Source of the DNA: Deltaproteobacteria bacterium
GTDB taxonomy: Bacteria; Myxococcota_A; UBA796; GCA-2862545
Assembly (NCBI GenBank): GCA_016938035.1
Contig: JAFGVK010000047.1
Location: forward strand, 1-64,000
Reading direction: 5' to 3'
DNA length: 64,000 nucleotides
Shown here: piece after piece, positions 30,366 through 39,393 of the stretch
How positions within the stretch are numbered: the stretch's first letter is position 1
How the letters are laid out: each line of letters opens with the position of its first letter
Position numbers and translations under genes: made by a program
The notes under the pieces: generated by a model
Database searches by the model: none
The model's input: only the letters and a program-made list of their open reading frames with translations
Told to the model about the DNA's origin: nothing

Positions 30366-31358
30366 ATGAGCCTCATCCTCACCCTGTTGTCGGTCGTGTT
30401 CGCGGTGGCCCCCATGCTCGCCTTTGTTGCGCTGGTGTGGTGGATGGACCGCTATGATCGCGAGCCCGTGTGGCTCTTCGCCCTCACCTTCCTGTGGGGG
30501 GCGATCGGCGCGGTGCTGCTGGCGCTGCTCTTCAACCCGCTGGTCTCCATCCCTCTGGAGTGGCTGGCTCCCGCCGCTTGGAAGGATGCGGTGGGACCGG
30601 TGCTGGTGGCCCCGCTGGTGGAGGAGCCAGCCAAGGCGCTGTTCTTGCTCTTCGTGCTCTGGAATCGGCATTTTGACAACATGTCGGACGGCTTCGTCTA
30701 TGGCGCCGCCGCCGGGCTCGGCTTCGGGATGACAGAGAACTTCCTCTACTTTGCGCAGGTGGGGGCCACCGGCTCGATGGGCGCGTGGCTCGCTACGGTG
30801 GTCATCCGCACCCTGTACAGCGCCGTGATGCACGCCACAGCGTCCTCCGTCGTCGGAGCGGCGATGGGCTGGGCGCGGTTCCGCGGGCTCCTGACGCTGG
30901 TCCCGGTGGCGCTCTTGGGCCTGGGCTTGGCGATGGGGATCCACTTCCTGTGGAACGGGCTGCTGACCCTTGATCCGCTGGTGAGCGGGGAGGGGAGGGT
31001 CGCGGGGGCCAACTTCTTCCTGTTCCCCATGGAGCTGCTGGCTGTCTTCGCGATCTTCCAGGTCTCGCTCCTCGACGAGTCGCTCTCGATCCGCAGAGAG
31101 CTGCGGGAGGAGGCGGAGCGCGGCTTGATCGACGCGCAGACCCCCGGCGTTGTCGCCTCGTGGTGGGCACGGACCCTGCGGTCGGACTGGGTGCCGCCCG
31201 GCGTGCCCCGACGCGCCCTGCTCGAGTCCCTCACCGCCCTCGCGAAGCGAAAGCGGCAGGCCCGCCTGACCGGCAGCGAATTCCACCGCGACGAGGTGGT
31301 CAGGCTGCGGCGGAAGCTAGAGCGGATGCTCTCCCCAGGTGGGAACACCCCCCCGTGA
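30366..31358 (+). CDS. PrsW-family intramembrane protease
   Basis: This 330-aa polytopic membrane protein has about seven spans. The family motifs are APLVEEPAKA (Glu86, Glu87), FGMTENFLYF (Glu124) and a later HATASSVVG-type histidine stretch. PrsW-type proteases cut regulators such as anti-sigma factors inside the membrane; the substrate here is unknown. The C-terminal about 100 residues are soluble and charged. The ATG at 30366 has no Shine-Dalgarno but a TATGCT six bases upstream, so a leaderless transcript is possible. Confidence 0.88.
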   Translation: MSLILTLLSVVFAVAPMLAFVALVWWMDRYDREPVWLFALTFLWGAIGAVLLALLFNPLVSIPLEWLAPAAWKDAVGPVLVAPLVEEPAKALFLLFVLWNRHFDNMSDGFVYGAAAGLGFGMTENFLYFAQVGATGSMGAWLATVVIRTLYSAVMHATASSVVGAAMGWARFRGLLTLVPVALLGLGLAMGIHFLWNGLLTLDPLVSGEGRVAGANFFLFPMELLAVFAIFQVSLLDESLSIRRELREEAERGLIDAQTPGVVASWWARTLRSDWVPPGVPRRALLESLTALAKRKRQARLTGSEFHRDEVVRLRRKLERMLSPGGNTPP

Positions 31359-31427
31359 GTGGGATGGGGTGGCAACAGGGATCGCCCACCAGCCAGAGAG
31401 CGGCTATTCTATCGGTGTGGAGGAACC

Positions 31428-31859
31428 ATGTGGTATCCGCTCATCCTGTCGCTGGCGCTCAGCTCCCCCGCGGTCGCGGGTTCGGATGGTCTCAAGCTGG
31501 CAATTTACGTCGCAGATGGAGCAGGCGTGCCCATCCCTACGGCGGTGATCCGCCACGTGGAGGAGGGCGACAGGCACGCGGTGAACCGGCGCACTGGGGG
31601 GTGGATGGCGGACCGGCTGTACCTCGCCGAGGGGCAGGAGCTGGTGTTTGAGCGGGGCTCGATGCTGGAGTTCGAGATCTCAGCACCGGGATATGAGACG
31701 GCGCACGTGATCTACTCGATGCGGAAGCGCAAGAACCGCCTCACCGTCACCCTGGCCCAGATGGAGGAGCTGGTGAATGACTCGGAGGACGTAGATCCCG
31801 TCATCCAGTTCTTTCGGGACAAGCCTATCGAGCACGACGCCTCAGGGCCGGCGCACTAG
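31428..31859 (+). CDS. Small secreted beta-sandwich protein
   Basis: The 143-aa product has a signal peptide (MWYPLILSLALSSPAVAGS) and then a single domain reminiscent of carboxypeptidase regulatory-like or CNA-B folds (VPIPTAVIRHVEEGD, FEISAPGYETAHVIYS). No catalytic motif is visible. GGAGG precedes the ATG at 31428. It converges on the following histidine kinase with a 4-bp overlap of the stop codons. Confidence 0.75.
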   Translation: MWYPLILSLALSSPAVAGSDGLKLAIYVADGAGVPIPTAVIRHVEEGDRHAVNRRTGGWMADRLYLAEGQELVFERGSMLEFEISAPGYETAHVIYSMRKRKNRLTVTLAQMEELVNDSEDVDPVIQFFRDKPIEHDASGPAH

Positions 31860-33775
31860 TCCTCTCGCGGTGCATGCTCCAGGAGGGCGTCCAGCGCCTC
31901 CTTCAGCTCCGCCTGGGTGAAGGGCTTGGGCAGGAACCGGACCCCGGGAGTCCACGAGAGGCCGTCGAGCGGAGCTCCGTGCAGGCCTGAGACGAGCAAG
32001 ACCGGCACCTTCGGGAACCCGTCGCGGACCACGCACTCCAGCCCGGAGATCTCGGGCATGTTGAGGTCGCTCACCACCACGGTGGGGGTGAGCCGCTCAC
32101 AGAGCGCGAGGGCCTCTCGGCAGCTCTGAGCGGGCACCACCGTCAGCCCCAGCCGCTTGAGCGCGCGCTCGTGGGCGCGAAGCACTACCGGGTCGTCGTC
32201 GATGAGCAACGCGGTCCCGGCGAGGGGGGGCGGGGCGGCGCGCGCCGGCTCGGTCTGGGCGTGTGCCCGGCCCTCGGCGAGGGGGAGCGCCAGGGTCACC
32301 GTGGTGCCGCGGCCCTCCTGGCTCTCGATCCTCAGGCCACCCCCCTGCGCCAACAGGGTGCTGTGGACCAGCGCTAGCCCTAGCCCGGTGCCCTCACCGC
32401 TGGGGCGCGTGGTGAAGAAGGGCTCCATCGCTCGCTGGAGCACCTCCTCGCACATGCCGACGCCGTTGTCTTGGACCACGCATCTCAGGTAGCGTCCGCT
32501 CGCGAGCTCTGGCCAGAGCGGCGCGGGGAGGAGCAGCTCCGAGGTGATGATGCGGATGTCTCCGTCGTCTCTGATGGCTCGCACCGCGTTGAGCAGCAGG
32601 TTCATCACCATCAACTCAAGCCGCCGCGGGTCACCCATCACCAGGTCGGAGGTGGCCAGCAGCGACAGGTGCAGGCTCACCCCCGAGGGCGCGGAGCGCT
32701 GGATGATGTTCCCGACCTGGTGGACCACGTCGTGAAAATGAACAGGCGCCACCGGCCTCGGAGAGGGGTGGGTGAAGGCGAGCAGGTCCTCCGTGAGCGC
32801 GCGGCCCCGGAGCACGCTGGCGATGATCTGCTCCGCGTCCGCTCTGAGCGCCGGCAGGAGGTGCTCCTCGCGCAGCCCCTCTGCGAAGCTCATGATCCCG
32901 GCCATGACGTTGTTGAGGTCGTGCGCGACGCCCCCGGCGAGGGTGCCCAGCGCGGCGAGCTTCTGGCGCTGGAACAGCGCCTCCTCCGCCCGGGCCTTGT
33001 CGGCCCTGAGCTGCGCGAGGGGGGTGAGGTCGTCGACCATCCCGTGCGCGCCTGTCACCCGGCCCTGCGCGTTGCGGAGGGGGCGGAACCGGAAGTGCAG
33101 GAGCACCTCCTTGCCCCAGGCCGAGGTGTACGGGATCGTGTCGGCGGTGTCGCGCTCCTCATCCACGCAGGCCGCGTAGCACTGCGCCACCCCGACCTTG
33201 ACCAGCGGGGGGAAGGTGCGGAGGTTGATGTTCATCGTCGCCTGGGGCGACGGGGATCCGAGCAGCTCGACGAGGCGGTCGTTGACCTCGGTGATGGTCC
33301 CGTTGCGGGTGGCCACCAGGTAGCCGATGTTCGCACCTTGGGTGAGGCTGATGAAGCGCTGGGCGCTCTCCTCTTGGGCGCGCTGCTTGTGGATGCGCCG
33401 GAAGGCGCTGCAGAGGGCGACGTGCCATCGCCGGTCCAGGTCAACCGGCGGTCCGTCGTCGTCCCCGGTGATCAAGGCCAAGGCACCGATCGCGGCCTCC
33501 CCCTGTCTCGCGGCGAGCAGCGTGAGACCTGGGGCGCTGAGCACCCTCGCGTCACCGAGCAGCGGCCAGATGCCCTCATCCCGCCTGAGCTTCTCTAGCT
33601 CCTCCTCGTGGCCCGGCCCTACCTCACCCGCCACGGACTGCTCCTGCGGATCTCGCCAGAGGCATGCCACACCTCGACCCAGCGCGGAGGCCATCATGGC
33701 GACAAAGCGCTGCATCCCATCTCTGGACTCCACCATCGTCAGGACGGTCAACAGGTCCTCATGAGAGAGGGACAT
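31856..33775 (-). CDS. Hybrid sensor histidine kinase with C-terminal receiver
   Basis: The 639-aa soluble kinase has an N-terminal GAF-like region (about 1-135), a PAS domain (about 140-260), a HisKA with His at about 284 (GVAHDLNNVMAG), an HATPase (QDNGVGM, GTGLGLAL) and a receiver at about 520-639 with the phospho-Asp in VVSDLNMP. The start at 33775 is chosen by domain coverage; GGAG is 12 bases away. It is divergent from the five-gene dehydrogenase/dehydratase operon across 150 bp, so it may regulate that operon, but no DNA-binding output is present. Confidence 0.9.
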   Translation of the reverse strand: MSLSHEDLLTVLTMVESRDGMQRFVAMMASALGRGVACLWRDPQEQSVAGEVGPGHEEELEKLRRDEGIWPLLGDARVLSAPGLTLLAARQGEAAIGALALITGDDDGPPVDLDRRWHVALCSAFRRIHKQRAQEESAQRFISLTQGANIGYLVATRNGTITEVNDRLVELLGSPSPQATMNINLRTFPPLVKVGVAQCYAACVDEERDTADTIPYTSAWGKEVLLHFRFRPLRNAQGRVTGAHGMVDDLTPLAQLRADKARAEEALFQRQKLAALGTLAGGVAHDLNNVMAGIMSFAEGLREEHLLPALRADAEQIIASVLRGRALTEDLLAFTHPSPRPVAPVHFHDVVHQVGNIIQRSAPSGVSLHLSLLATSDLVMGDPRRLELMVMNLLLNAVRAIRDDGDIRIITSELLLPAPLWPELASGRYLRCVVQDNGVGMCEEVLQRAMEPFFTTRPSGEGTGLGLALVHSTLLAQGGGLRIESQEGRGTTVTLALPLAEGRAHAQTEPARAAPPPLAGTALLIDDDPVVLRAHERALKRLGLTVVPAQSCREALALCERLTPTVVVSDLNMPEISGLECVVRDGFPKVPVLLVSGLHGAPLDGLSWTPGVRFLPKPFTQAELKEALDALLEHAPRED

Positions 33776-33925
33776 GAGGGGGTCTCCATAATGCGTGTTT
33801 CGCTGCCAGTGGATCACCACAAGTGTAGTGTAGACGGCTTGATCACTCCAGTGAAGCGCGCTCATTTCCCTTGAAGCCCGTCCGCAGGGCGATAGGTGAG
33901 GGCACTCTCAAACAGGAGATCCCCA

Positions 33926-35110
33926 ATGGCCAAGCACACCATCGTCACCATGCCGGGCGACGGCATCGGCAACATCGTCCTCAGCGAGACGCTCCGCGTC
34001 CTGGACGCAGCAGGCTTCGACGCAGAGTACGTCCACGCGGACATTGGCTGGGAGTTCTGGCGCAGCGAGGGGAACCCCCTCCCTGAGCGGACGATCAAGC
34101 TGCTGGAGAAGCACCGCATCGGCCTGTTCGGCGCGATCACCTCCAAGCCCCCCGCCGAGGCGCTGGAGGAGCTGGACCCGTCCCTCCGCGACAAGGGCTA
34201 CGTCTACTTCAGCCCCATCGTCGGCCTGCGGCAGCACTTCAACCTCGACGTCTCCATCCGCCCCACCCCCTCGCTGCTGGGGAACCCCCTCAACTTCATC
34301 CGCCGGGGGGCGGACGGCGGCATCGAGGAGCCCAAGGTCAAGGCGGTGATCTTCCGTCAGAACACCGAGGGGCTGTACGGCGGTGTGGAGTGGACCAACC
34401 CCCCCGCGCAGGTGCGCGCCGCCCTCGACACACACAAGAAGATGGCCAACTTCAAGGACACCCCCAACGAGGACCTGGCGATCTCCACCAGGATCTTCAC
34501 CCGTAAGGCGGTGAAGCGCATCGTGCGCCGCTCCTTCGAGTTCGCCGACAAGTTCGGCCTCAAGTCGGTGACCGTGTGCGAGAAGCCCAACGTGATCCGC
34601 GAGACCTCCGGCATGATGCTCCACGAGGCGCGTCTGGTGCAGCAGGAGTTCCCCCACATCCAGCTCTGGAACACCAACATCGACGCCCAGATGATGTGGC
34701 TCACCAAGAACCCCGAGGACTACGACGTCATCGTCAGCGGCAACATGTTCGGCGACATCGTCTCTGACGGCTTCGCCGGCCTGATCGGCGGCCTCGGCTT
34801 CGCCGCCAGCGCCAATATTGGCGATGACTGCGCGATCTTCGAGCCCACCCACGGCTCCGCTCCCAAGTACGCCGACTACGAGATCCCCATCGTGAACCCC
34901 ATCGCGATGGTCCTGTCAGCCTGCATGATGCTCGACCACATCGGTGAGTTCGACCTCGCCACCCGGATCCGCACCGCGGTCGAGAAGGTGGTCGCGGACG
35001 GGCAGGTCCGCACCTACGACATGCTCAAGCTGCGCGGCACCCAGGAGGTCATCCACCAGGGCGCGGCGAGCACCGTCCAGATGACCGACGCCATCATCGC
35101 GGCGCTCTAG
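33926..35110 (+). CDS. Isocitrate/isopropylmalate-type beta-decarboxylating dehydrogenase
   Basis: This 394-aa cytoplasmic oxidoreductase belongs to the isocitrate/isopropylmalate dehydrogenase superfamily. It has the nucleotide site MPGDGIGN, the arginine-rich substrate region (DVSIRPTPSL, FRQNTEGLYGG) and the metal-binding aspartates in NMFGDIVSDGFAGLIGG, plus HGSAPKYA. The substrate (isocitrate, isopropylmalate or homoisocitrate) cannot be set from sequence alone. The downstream genes encode two aconitase-family enzymes, which usually provide its substrate. It has a good AGGAG and leads a five-gene operon. Confidence 0.88.
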   Translation: MAKHTIVTMPGDGIGNIVLSETLRVLDAAGFDAEYVHADIGWEFWRSEGNPLPERTIKLLEKHRIGLFGAITSKPPAEALEELDPSLRDKGYVYFSPIVGLRQHFNLDVSIRPTPSLLGNPLNFIRRGADGGIEEPKVKAVIFRQNTEGLYGGVEWTNPPAQVRAALDTHKKMANFKDTPNEDLAISTRIFTRKAVKRIVRRSFEFADKFGLKSVTVCEKPNVIRETSGMMLHEARLVQQEFPHIQLWNTNIDAQMMWLTKNPEDYDVIVSGNMFGDIVSDGFAGLIGGLGFAASANIGDDCAIFEPTHGSAPKYADYEIPIVNPIAMVLSACMMLDHIGEFDLATRIRTAVEKVVADGQVRTYDMLKLRGTQEVIHQGAASTVQMTDAIIAAL

Positions 35111-35118
35111 GAGGCACC

Positions 35119-35706
35119 ATGATCGGACCCCAGGATATTCAGGTCCTCTTCGGAGACCTCCTCGACCAGATCCAGGACCGCGACCTCGCCGCCAAGGTGA
35201 TCGCCGCCTGGGTAGACGCCTGCGATCGCGGCGGCTGGCGCACCCTGGAGCAGCTCGCCGAGATGCCCTACACCCTCCTCGCCGACACGATGGGGATCTC
35301 CTTCCCGGAGCACGTCTCCGCGGTGACCTACGGCGCCATGGGCCTGGCGCAGGCCCAGCTCAAGTACTTCAAGGTGGTCCCCTACGAGATCGACCTGGAC
35401 GCCCTGATCGCTGGGGGGATCCTCCACGACCTGGGCAAGCTGGTGGAGATCGAGCCCAACGGGCAGGGCGGATACCGCAAGTCTCACAACGGGCGCTGCA
35501 TGCGGCACCCGATCTCGGGCACGGTGATCGCGGCTCAGCATGGGCTCCCCCCTGGGATCCTCAACATGATCGCGAACCACGCCTCGGAGGGCGTGGGGCA
35601 GCCGCAGCGGGTTGAGACCGTGCTGATCCACCAGGCGGACTACGCCACCTTCAACCCAATGGTGATGAAGTCCAAGGGTCAGCTCATCACCGAGCGGGAC
35701 GCCTGA
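35119..35706 (+). CDS. HD-domain metal-dependent phosphohydrolase-like protein
   Basis: The 195-aa soluble protein contains an HD domain: GGILHDLGKLVEI (His103, Asp104), a second histidine at His130 (MRHPISG), His141, NHASEG, and a final Asp174 in HQADY. The fold suggests nucleotide or phosphomonoester hydrolysis. It sits inside a metabolic operon, 8 bp after the dehydrogenase and overlapping the next start by 1 bp (TGATG), which is an unusual place for it. The substrate is unknown. Confidence 0.85.
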   Translation: MIGPQDIQVLFGDLLDQIQDRDLAAKVIAAWVDACDRGGWRTLEQLAEMPYTLLADTMGISFPEHVSAVTYGAMGLAQAQLKYFKVVPYEIDLDALIAGGILHDLGKLVEIEPNGQGGYRKSHNGRCMRHPISGTVIAAQHGLPPGILNMIANHASEGVGQPQRVETVLIHQADYATFNPMVMKSKGQLITERDA

Positions 35707-37520
35707 TGGGCGCCACCCTCGTCGAGAAGATCCTCGCCGCTCATGCGGGCAGGCCGACGGTCCAGCCAGGTGAGGTGATCGATCTGGGGATCGACGCCCG
35801 CGTGGCGCGTGATTTTGGCGGCCCCAACGTGGTGCGCAACCTGCGCGCGGCGGGGCTGGGGATCGATGATCCCTCGCTCACCCATTTCACCTTCGACACC
35901 AACCCCGGCGGCTCCGATCAGAAGTACGCGGCGAATCAGCAGATCTGCCGGGTGTTCGCCGAGGAGCTGGGCATCCAGGTCCACGACATCGACATGGGCA
36001 TCGGCACCCATCAGGCGATGGAGGAGGGCTTCATCTGGCCGGGCGGCACCCTGGTCTCCACCGACTCCCACGCCAACATCATGGGCGCCATCGGCGCCTT
36101 CGGGCAGGGGATGGGCGACGCGGACATCGCCGCGGCCTTCGCCTTCGGGAAGGTCTGGTTCAAGGTGCCCCCCACCATCAAGGTGAACTACATCGGGGTG
36201 CCGCCAGCGGGCGCTACCGCCAAGGACCTGGTGCTGGCCACCGCAGGGGCCCTGGGCGCCAAGGGCCTGCTTGGGCACGCGGCCGAGCTGTACGGCGAGG
36301 CGGTGGAGCGCCTGGATCTGGCCGGACGGATCACCGTGGCCTCTATGGCCACAGAGATGGGGGGCATCATCGCCCTCATCCCGCCCTCGGACGAGGTGGT
36401 CGCCTGGTGTCGGGAGCGCTCGGTGCGGCCCTTCGAGCCGGTCTACGCCGACCAGGACGCGGTGTACGCCCGCGAGATCACCATCGACGTCGGGGCGGTG
36501 ACGCCGCAGATCGCGCGTCCCGGGCACCCCGAGGACGTGGTGTCCGTCGCGTCGCTCCCGGCCACCAGGGTGGACTCGGTCTTCATCGGCTCGTGCACCA
36601 ACGGGCGGATGGAGGACCTGCGCGCCGCCGCTGAGGTGCTGAAGGGGCGCAAGGTGGCCCCGGGGGTGGTGCTGAAGATCGTCCCCGCTACGGACGCGAT
36701 CTGGCGCCAGGCGATGGACGAGGGCCTTTTCGACGTCTTCAAGTCCGCTGGCGCCCTGATCGGCAACGCGGGCTGCGGCGGGTGCGCCGCCGGACAGATC
36801 GGTCAGAACGGCCCCGGCGAGGTGACGGTGAGCACGGGCAACCGCAACTTTGCCGGCAAGCAGGGGCAGGGCTCGGTGTTCCTGGCCAGCCCCGCGACCG
36901 CCGCGGCCTCCGCGGTGGCGGGGGTGGTGGTCACCGCCGAGCAGCTGACCTCGGGGCAGGTGCCGGTGCGCCCGGTCCGCGCCCCCACCCCCCGCAGGGT
37001 GGTCGACGACGCCGACGCGGGCGCTGCGCGTCCTGAGGTGCTGGAGGGCAGGGTGTGGGTGGTCGAGGAGGACTCCATCGACACCGATATGATCTTCCAC
37101 AACCGGCACCTCGCCGAGACCGATCCCGCCAAGATGGGGCAGCACGCCTTCGGCAACCTCAAGGGGTGGGAGGACTTCCCGCAGCGCGCACAGCCCGGGG
37201 ATCTGATCCTCACCGGGGCCAACTTTGGCGCCGGCTCCTCGCGGCAGCAGGCGGTGACCTGCTTCAAGAGCCTGGGCGTTACCGCCCTGATCGCGCGGTC
37301 CTTCGGGGCGATCTACGAGCGCAACGCCATCAACGAGGCGATGCCGGTCCTCAGCTGGGACTGGTCTGCCGACCAGGTGCAGGACGGCGATCGCCTGCGG
37401 GTCGAGCTCGCCACTGGGCGGATCACCAACCTGACCCGCGGTACGGAACACCACGCCCGCCCGATGTCCGAGGTAGAGATCGCGATCTACCGGCGCGGCG
37501 GCCTGCTCAGGAGGAGCTGA
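35706..37520 (+). CDS. Aconitase-superfamily hydro-lyase, large and small domains fused
   Basis: This 604-aa protein joins a LeuC/aconitase-like large part (about 1-415) to a small swivel domain (about 435-600). The [4Fe-4S] ligands Cys297 (GSCTNGR) and Cys357/Cys360 (CGGC) are present, as is the catalytic serine loop GAGSSRQQ at about 509-516. At 604 residues it is shorter than AcnA/AcnB and looks like a fused isopropylmalate- or homoaconitate-type dehydratase, or a short aconitase. Specificity is open. It is coupled to the HD gene before it and followed by a split version of the same enzyme type. Confidence 0.85.
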   Translation: MGATLVEKILAAHAGRPTVQPGEVIDLGIDARVARDFGGPNVVRNLRAAGLGIDDPSLTHFTFDTNPGGSDQKYAANQQICRVFAEELGIQVHDIDMGIGTHQAMEEGFIWPGGTLVSTDSHANIMGAIGAFGQGMGDADIAAAFAFGKVWFKVPPTIKVNYIGVPPAGATAKDLVLATAGALGAKGLLGHAAELYGEAVERLDLAGRITVASMATEMGGIIALIPPSDEVVAWCRERSVRPFEPVYADQDAVYAREITIDVGAVTPQIARPGHPEDVVSVASLPATRVDSVFIGSCTNGRMEDLRAAAEVLKGRKVAPGVVLKIVPATDAIWRQAMDEGLFDVFKSAGALIGNAGCGGCAAGQIGQNGPGEVTVSTGNRNFAGKQGQGSVFLASPATAAASAVAGVVVTAEQLTSGQVPVRPVRAPTPRRVVDDADAGAARPEVLEGRVWVVEEDSIDTDMIFHNRHLAETDPAKMGQHAFGNLKGWEDFPQRAQPGDLILTGANFGAGSSRQQAVTCFKSLGVTALIARSFGAIYERNAINEAMPVLSWDWSADQVQDGDRLRVELATGRITNLTRGTEHHARPMSEVEIAIYRRGGLLRRS

Positions 37521-37522
37521 TC

Positions 37523-38788
37523 ATGGGGATGACCTTCGCAGAGCGGGTGCTCGCTCGCTACGCGGGCAAGGATGTGGTGGTGCCGGGCGAGATCGCGGTG
37601 GTCCGCCCGGACCACCTGCTCACCCACGACAATACCTCGGCGATCATCGGAAAGATCGCGCCCGAGCTGGAGAAGTACGGGGTGGTCAGCCCCTCGATGC
37701 CGATCGTGGTCCTGGACCACGTCACCCCTGCGTCGGACACCAAGACCGCCACCGGTCACAAGAAGGTCCGCGACTTCGCCAAGCAGCACGGGCTCAAGAA
37801 CTTCTACGACGTGGGCGAGGGGATCTGCCACCAGCTGGTCGCCGAGCAGGGCCACGCGCTGCCCGGCACCATCGTGGTGGGCTCGGACTCCCACACCTGC
37901 TCCTACGGGGCGCTGGGCTGCTTCGCGACCGGCGTGGACCGCACCGAGGCAGCCTCGTTGCTGCTCACCGGAGAGACCTGGCTTCGTGTGCCGCGCACCA
38001 TCAAGATCAACCTCACCGGGACCCTCCCCCACAGGGTGGGCGCGAAGGATCTGGTGCTGACGGTCATCGGGGCGCTGGGCGCTGACGGCGCGACCTACTC
38101 GGCGGTGGAGTTCCACGGCCCTGGGGCAGCCTCGCTCTCGGTAGAGGATCGCCTGACGGTGGCCAACATGGGCATCGAGATGGGCGCCAAAATCGCGGTG
38201 TTCCAGGTGGACGACAAGACCCGCGCCTGGCTCGCCGAGCGCGCGGTGGATCCCACCGCGTGGCAGGAGGCCTGGGCCGACGAGGACGCGGTCTACGAGC
38301 GCGAGCTGAGCTTCGACCTGTCGGCGCTGGTGCCGGTGGTGGCCCTCCCCCACGCGGTGGACAACGTGCACCCTGTCTCCGAGCACCTGGGCCTGGAGAT
38401 CCACCAGGTGCTGCTGGGGACCTGCACCAACGGGCGCCTGTCCGACCTGCGGGCCGCGGCAGAGCTCCTGCGCGGCAAGCGGATCGCCCCCTCGGTGCGC
38501 TTCCTCCTGCTCCCCGCGAGCCGCACGGTGCTCAAGGAGGCCATGGCGGAGGGCCTGATCCAAGACCTGGTGGAGGCGGGGGCCACCCTGCTCCCGCCGG
38601 GGTGCGGCCCCTGTCTGGGCGCCCACCAGGGGGTGCTCGCCCCAGGGGAGCGCGCCCTCTCCACCTCCAACCGGAACTTCCGCGGGAGGATGGGGACCCG
38701 CGAGTCCGAGATCGTCCTCGGCAGCCCCCAGACCGTGGCCGCGTCGGCCCTGTTCGGCGTGATCACCGATCCCCGCGAGGTGTTGTGA
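37523..38788 (+). CDS. LeuC/HacA-type dehydratase large subunit
   Basis: The 421-aa iron-sulfur subunit has VVGSDSHTCSYGALGCFATG, GTCTNGRLSDLRAAAELL and CGPCLGAHQG, giving the three cluster cysteines. It resembles the archaeal/Thermus-type 3-isopropylmalate dehydratase and homoaconitase large subunits. It pairs with the small subunit that overlaps its stop by one base. An AGGAGG is present before the ATG. No leuA- or homocitrate-synthase-like gene is in the window, so the pathway is unproven. Confidence 0.9.
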   Translation: MGMTFAERVLARYAGKDVVVPGEIAVVRPDHLLTHDNTSAIIGKIAPELEKYGVVSPSMPIVVLDHVTPASDTKTATGHKKVRDFAKQHGLKNFYDVGEGICHQLVAEQGHALPGTIVVGSDSHTCSYGALGCFATGVDRTEAASLLLTGETWLRVPRTIKINLTGTLPHRVGAKDLVLTVIGALGADGATYSAVEFHGPGAASLSVEDRLTVANMGIEMGAKIAVFQVDDKTRAWLAERAVDPTAWQEAWADEDAVYERELSFDLSALVPVVALPHAVDNVHPVSEHLGLEIHQVLLGTCTNGRLSDLRAAAELLRGKRIAPSVRFLLLPASRTVLKEAMAEGLIQDLVEAGATLLPPGCGPCLGAHQGVLAPGERALSTSNRNFRGRMGTRESEIVLGSPQTVAASALFGVITDPREVL

Positions 38789-39276
38789 TGAAGGTCTGGC
38801 GCTACGGTGACGACGTCAACACCGACATGCTCTTTCCCGGCAAGTACACCTACACCTGCTCCACCGCCGACGAGATCATCCCGCACCTGCTGGAGGACCT
38901 CGACGGGAGCTTCTCTGGGGCGGTGCAGGCGGGGGACGTGCTGATGGTGGGCCGCAACTTCGGCTGCGGCTCCTCCCGCGAGCAGCCCGCGCTGGGGTTG
39001 AAGGCGGTGGGCATCCAGGCGGTGGTGGCGGAGTCCTTCGCCCGCATCTTCTATCGGGCGGCGATCAACCAGGGCCTCGTGCTGGTGGAGTGCCCCGACG
39101 CGGTGCGCGCTTACAAGCCGGGCGATACCGTGGAGCTCGACGTGGAGCGGGGCCTAGTCACGGTCGCGGGAGAGGTCTACACCTTCCCCGGGCTGCCACC
39201 TCAGATCCTCGCGATCCGTGACGCTGGCGGCCTGCTCAACTACGCCAAGGCCAAGCTGGCGGCGCGCGAGGGGTGA
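38788..39276 (+). CDS. LeuD/HacB-type dehydratase small subunit
   Basis: The 162-aa swivel-domain subunit has the active-site serine loop FGCGSSREQPALG. At the substrate-selecting loop after PGK it reads YTYT, unlike the YLRT and YLVY versions I recall for homoaconitase and isopropylmalate isomerase. The substrate may therefore differ. The ATG overlaps the large-subunit stop (TGATG). It is the last gene of the operon. Confidence 0.88.
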   Translation: MKVWRYGDDVNTDMLFPGKYTYTCSTADEIIPHLLEDLDGSFSGAVQAGDVLMVGRNFGCGSSREQPALGLKAVGIQAVVAESFARIFYRAAINQGLVLVECPDAVRAYKPGDTVELDVERGLVTVAGEVYTFPGLPPQILAIRDAGGLLNYAKAKLAAREG

Positions 39277-39393
39277 GCCTTCCCCGAGGTCGCGCCTTGT
39301 GATCCCGCTCCGCGGGCGCACCAGGGGTGACGCGGGGGCCGCGCGCCGCTCGCCGGTGGCGGTGCAGCAGCTCGGCCGGTCGCGGGGGGCCCC

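Noticed and set aside
32471-33598. 375-aa open frame opposite the hybrid histidine kinase
   Set aside because: It is a shadow of the kinase codons; no family features or ribosome binding site.
35679-37454. 591-aa open frame opposite the fused aconitase-family gene
   Set aside because: It is a mirror frame of a well-supported enzyme; composition is His/Arg/Gly/Val-rich with no signal or motif.
35706-39276. Calling the dehydratase genes leuC and leuD outright
   Set aside because: Two dehydratases and no isopropylmalate synthase are present, and the small-subunit loop is atypical, so the substrate is not settled.
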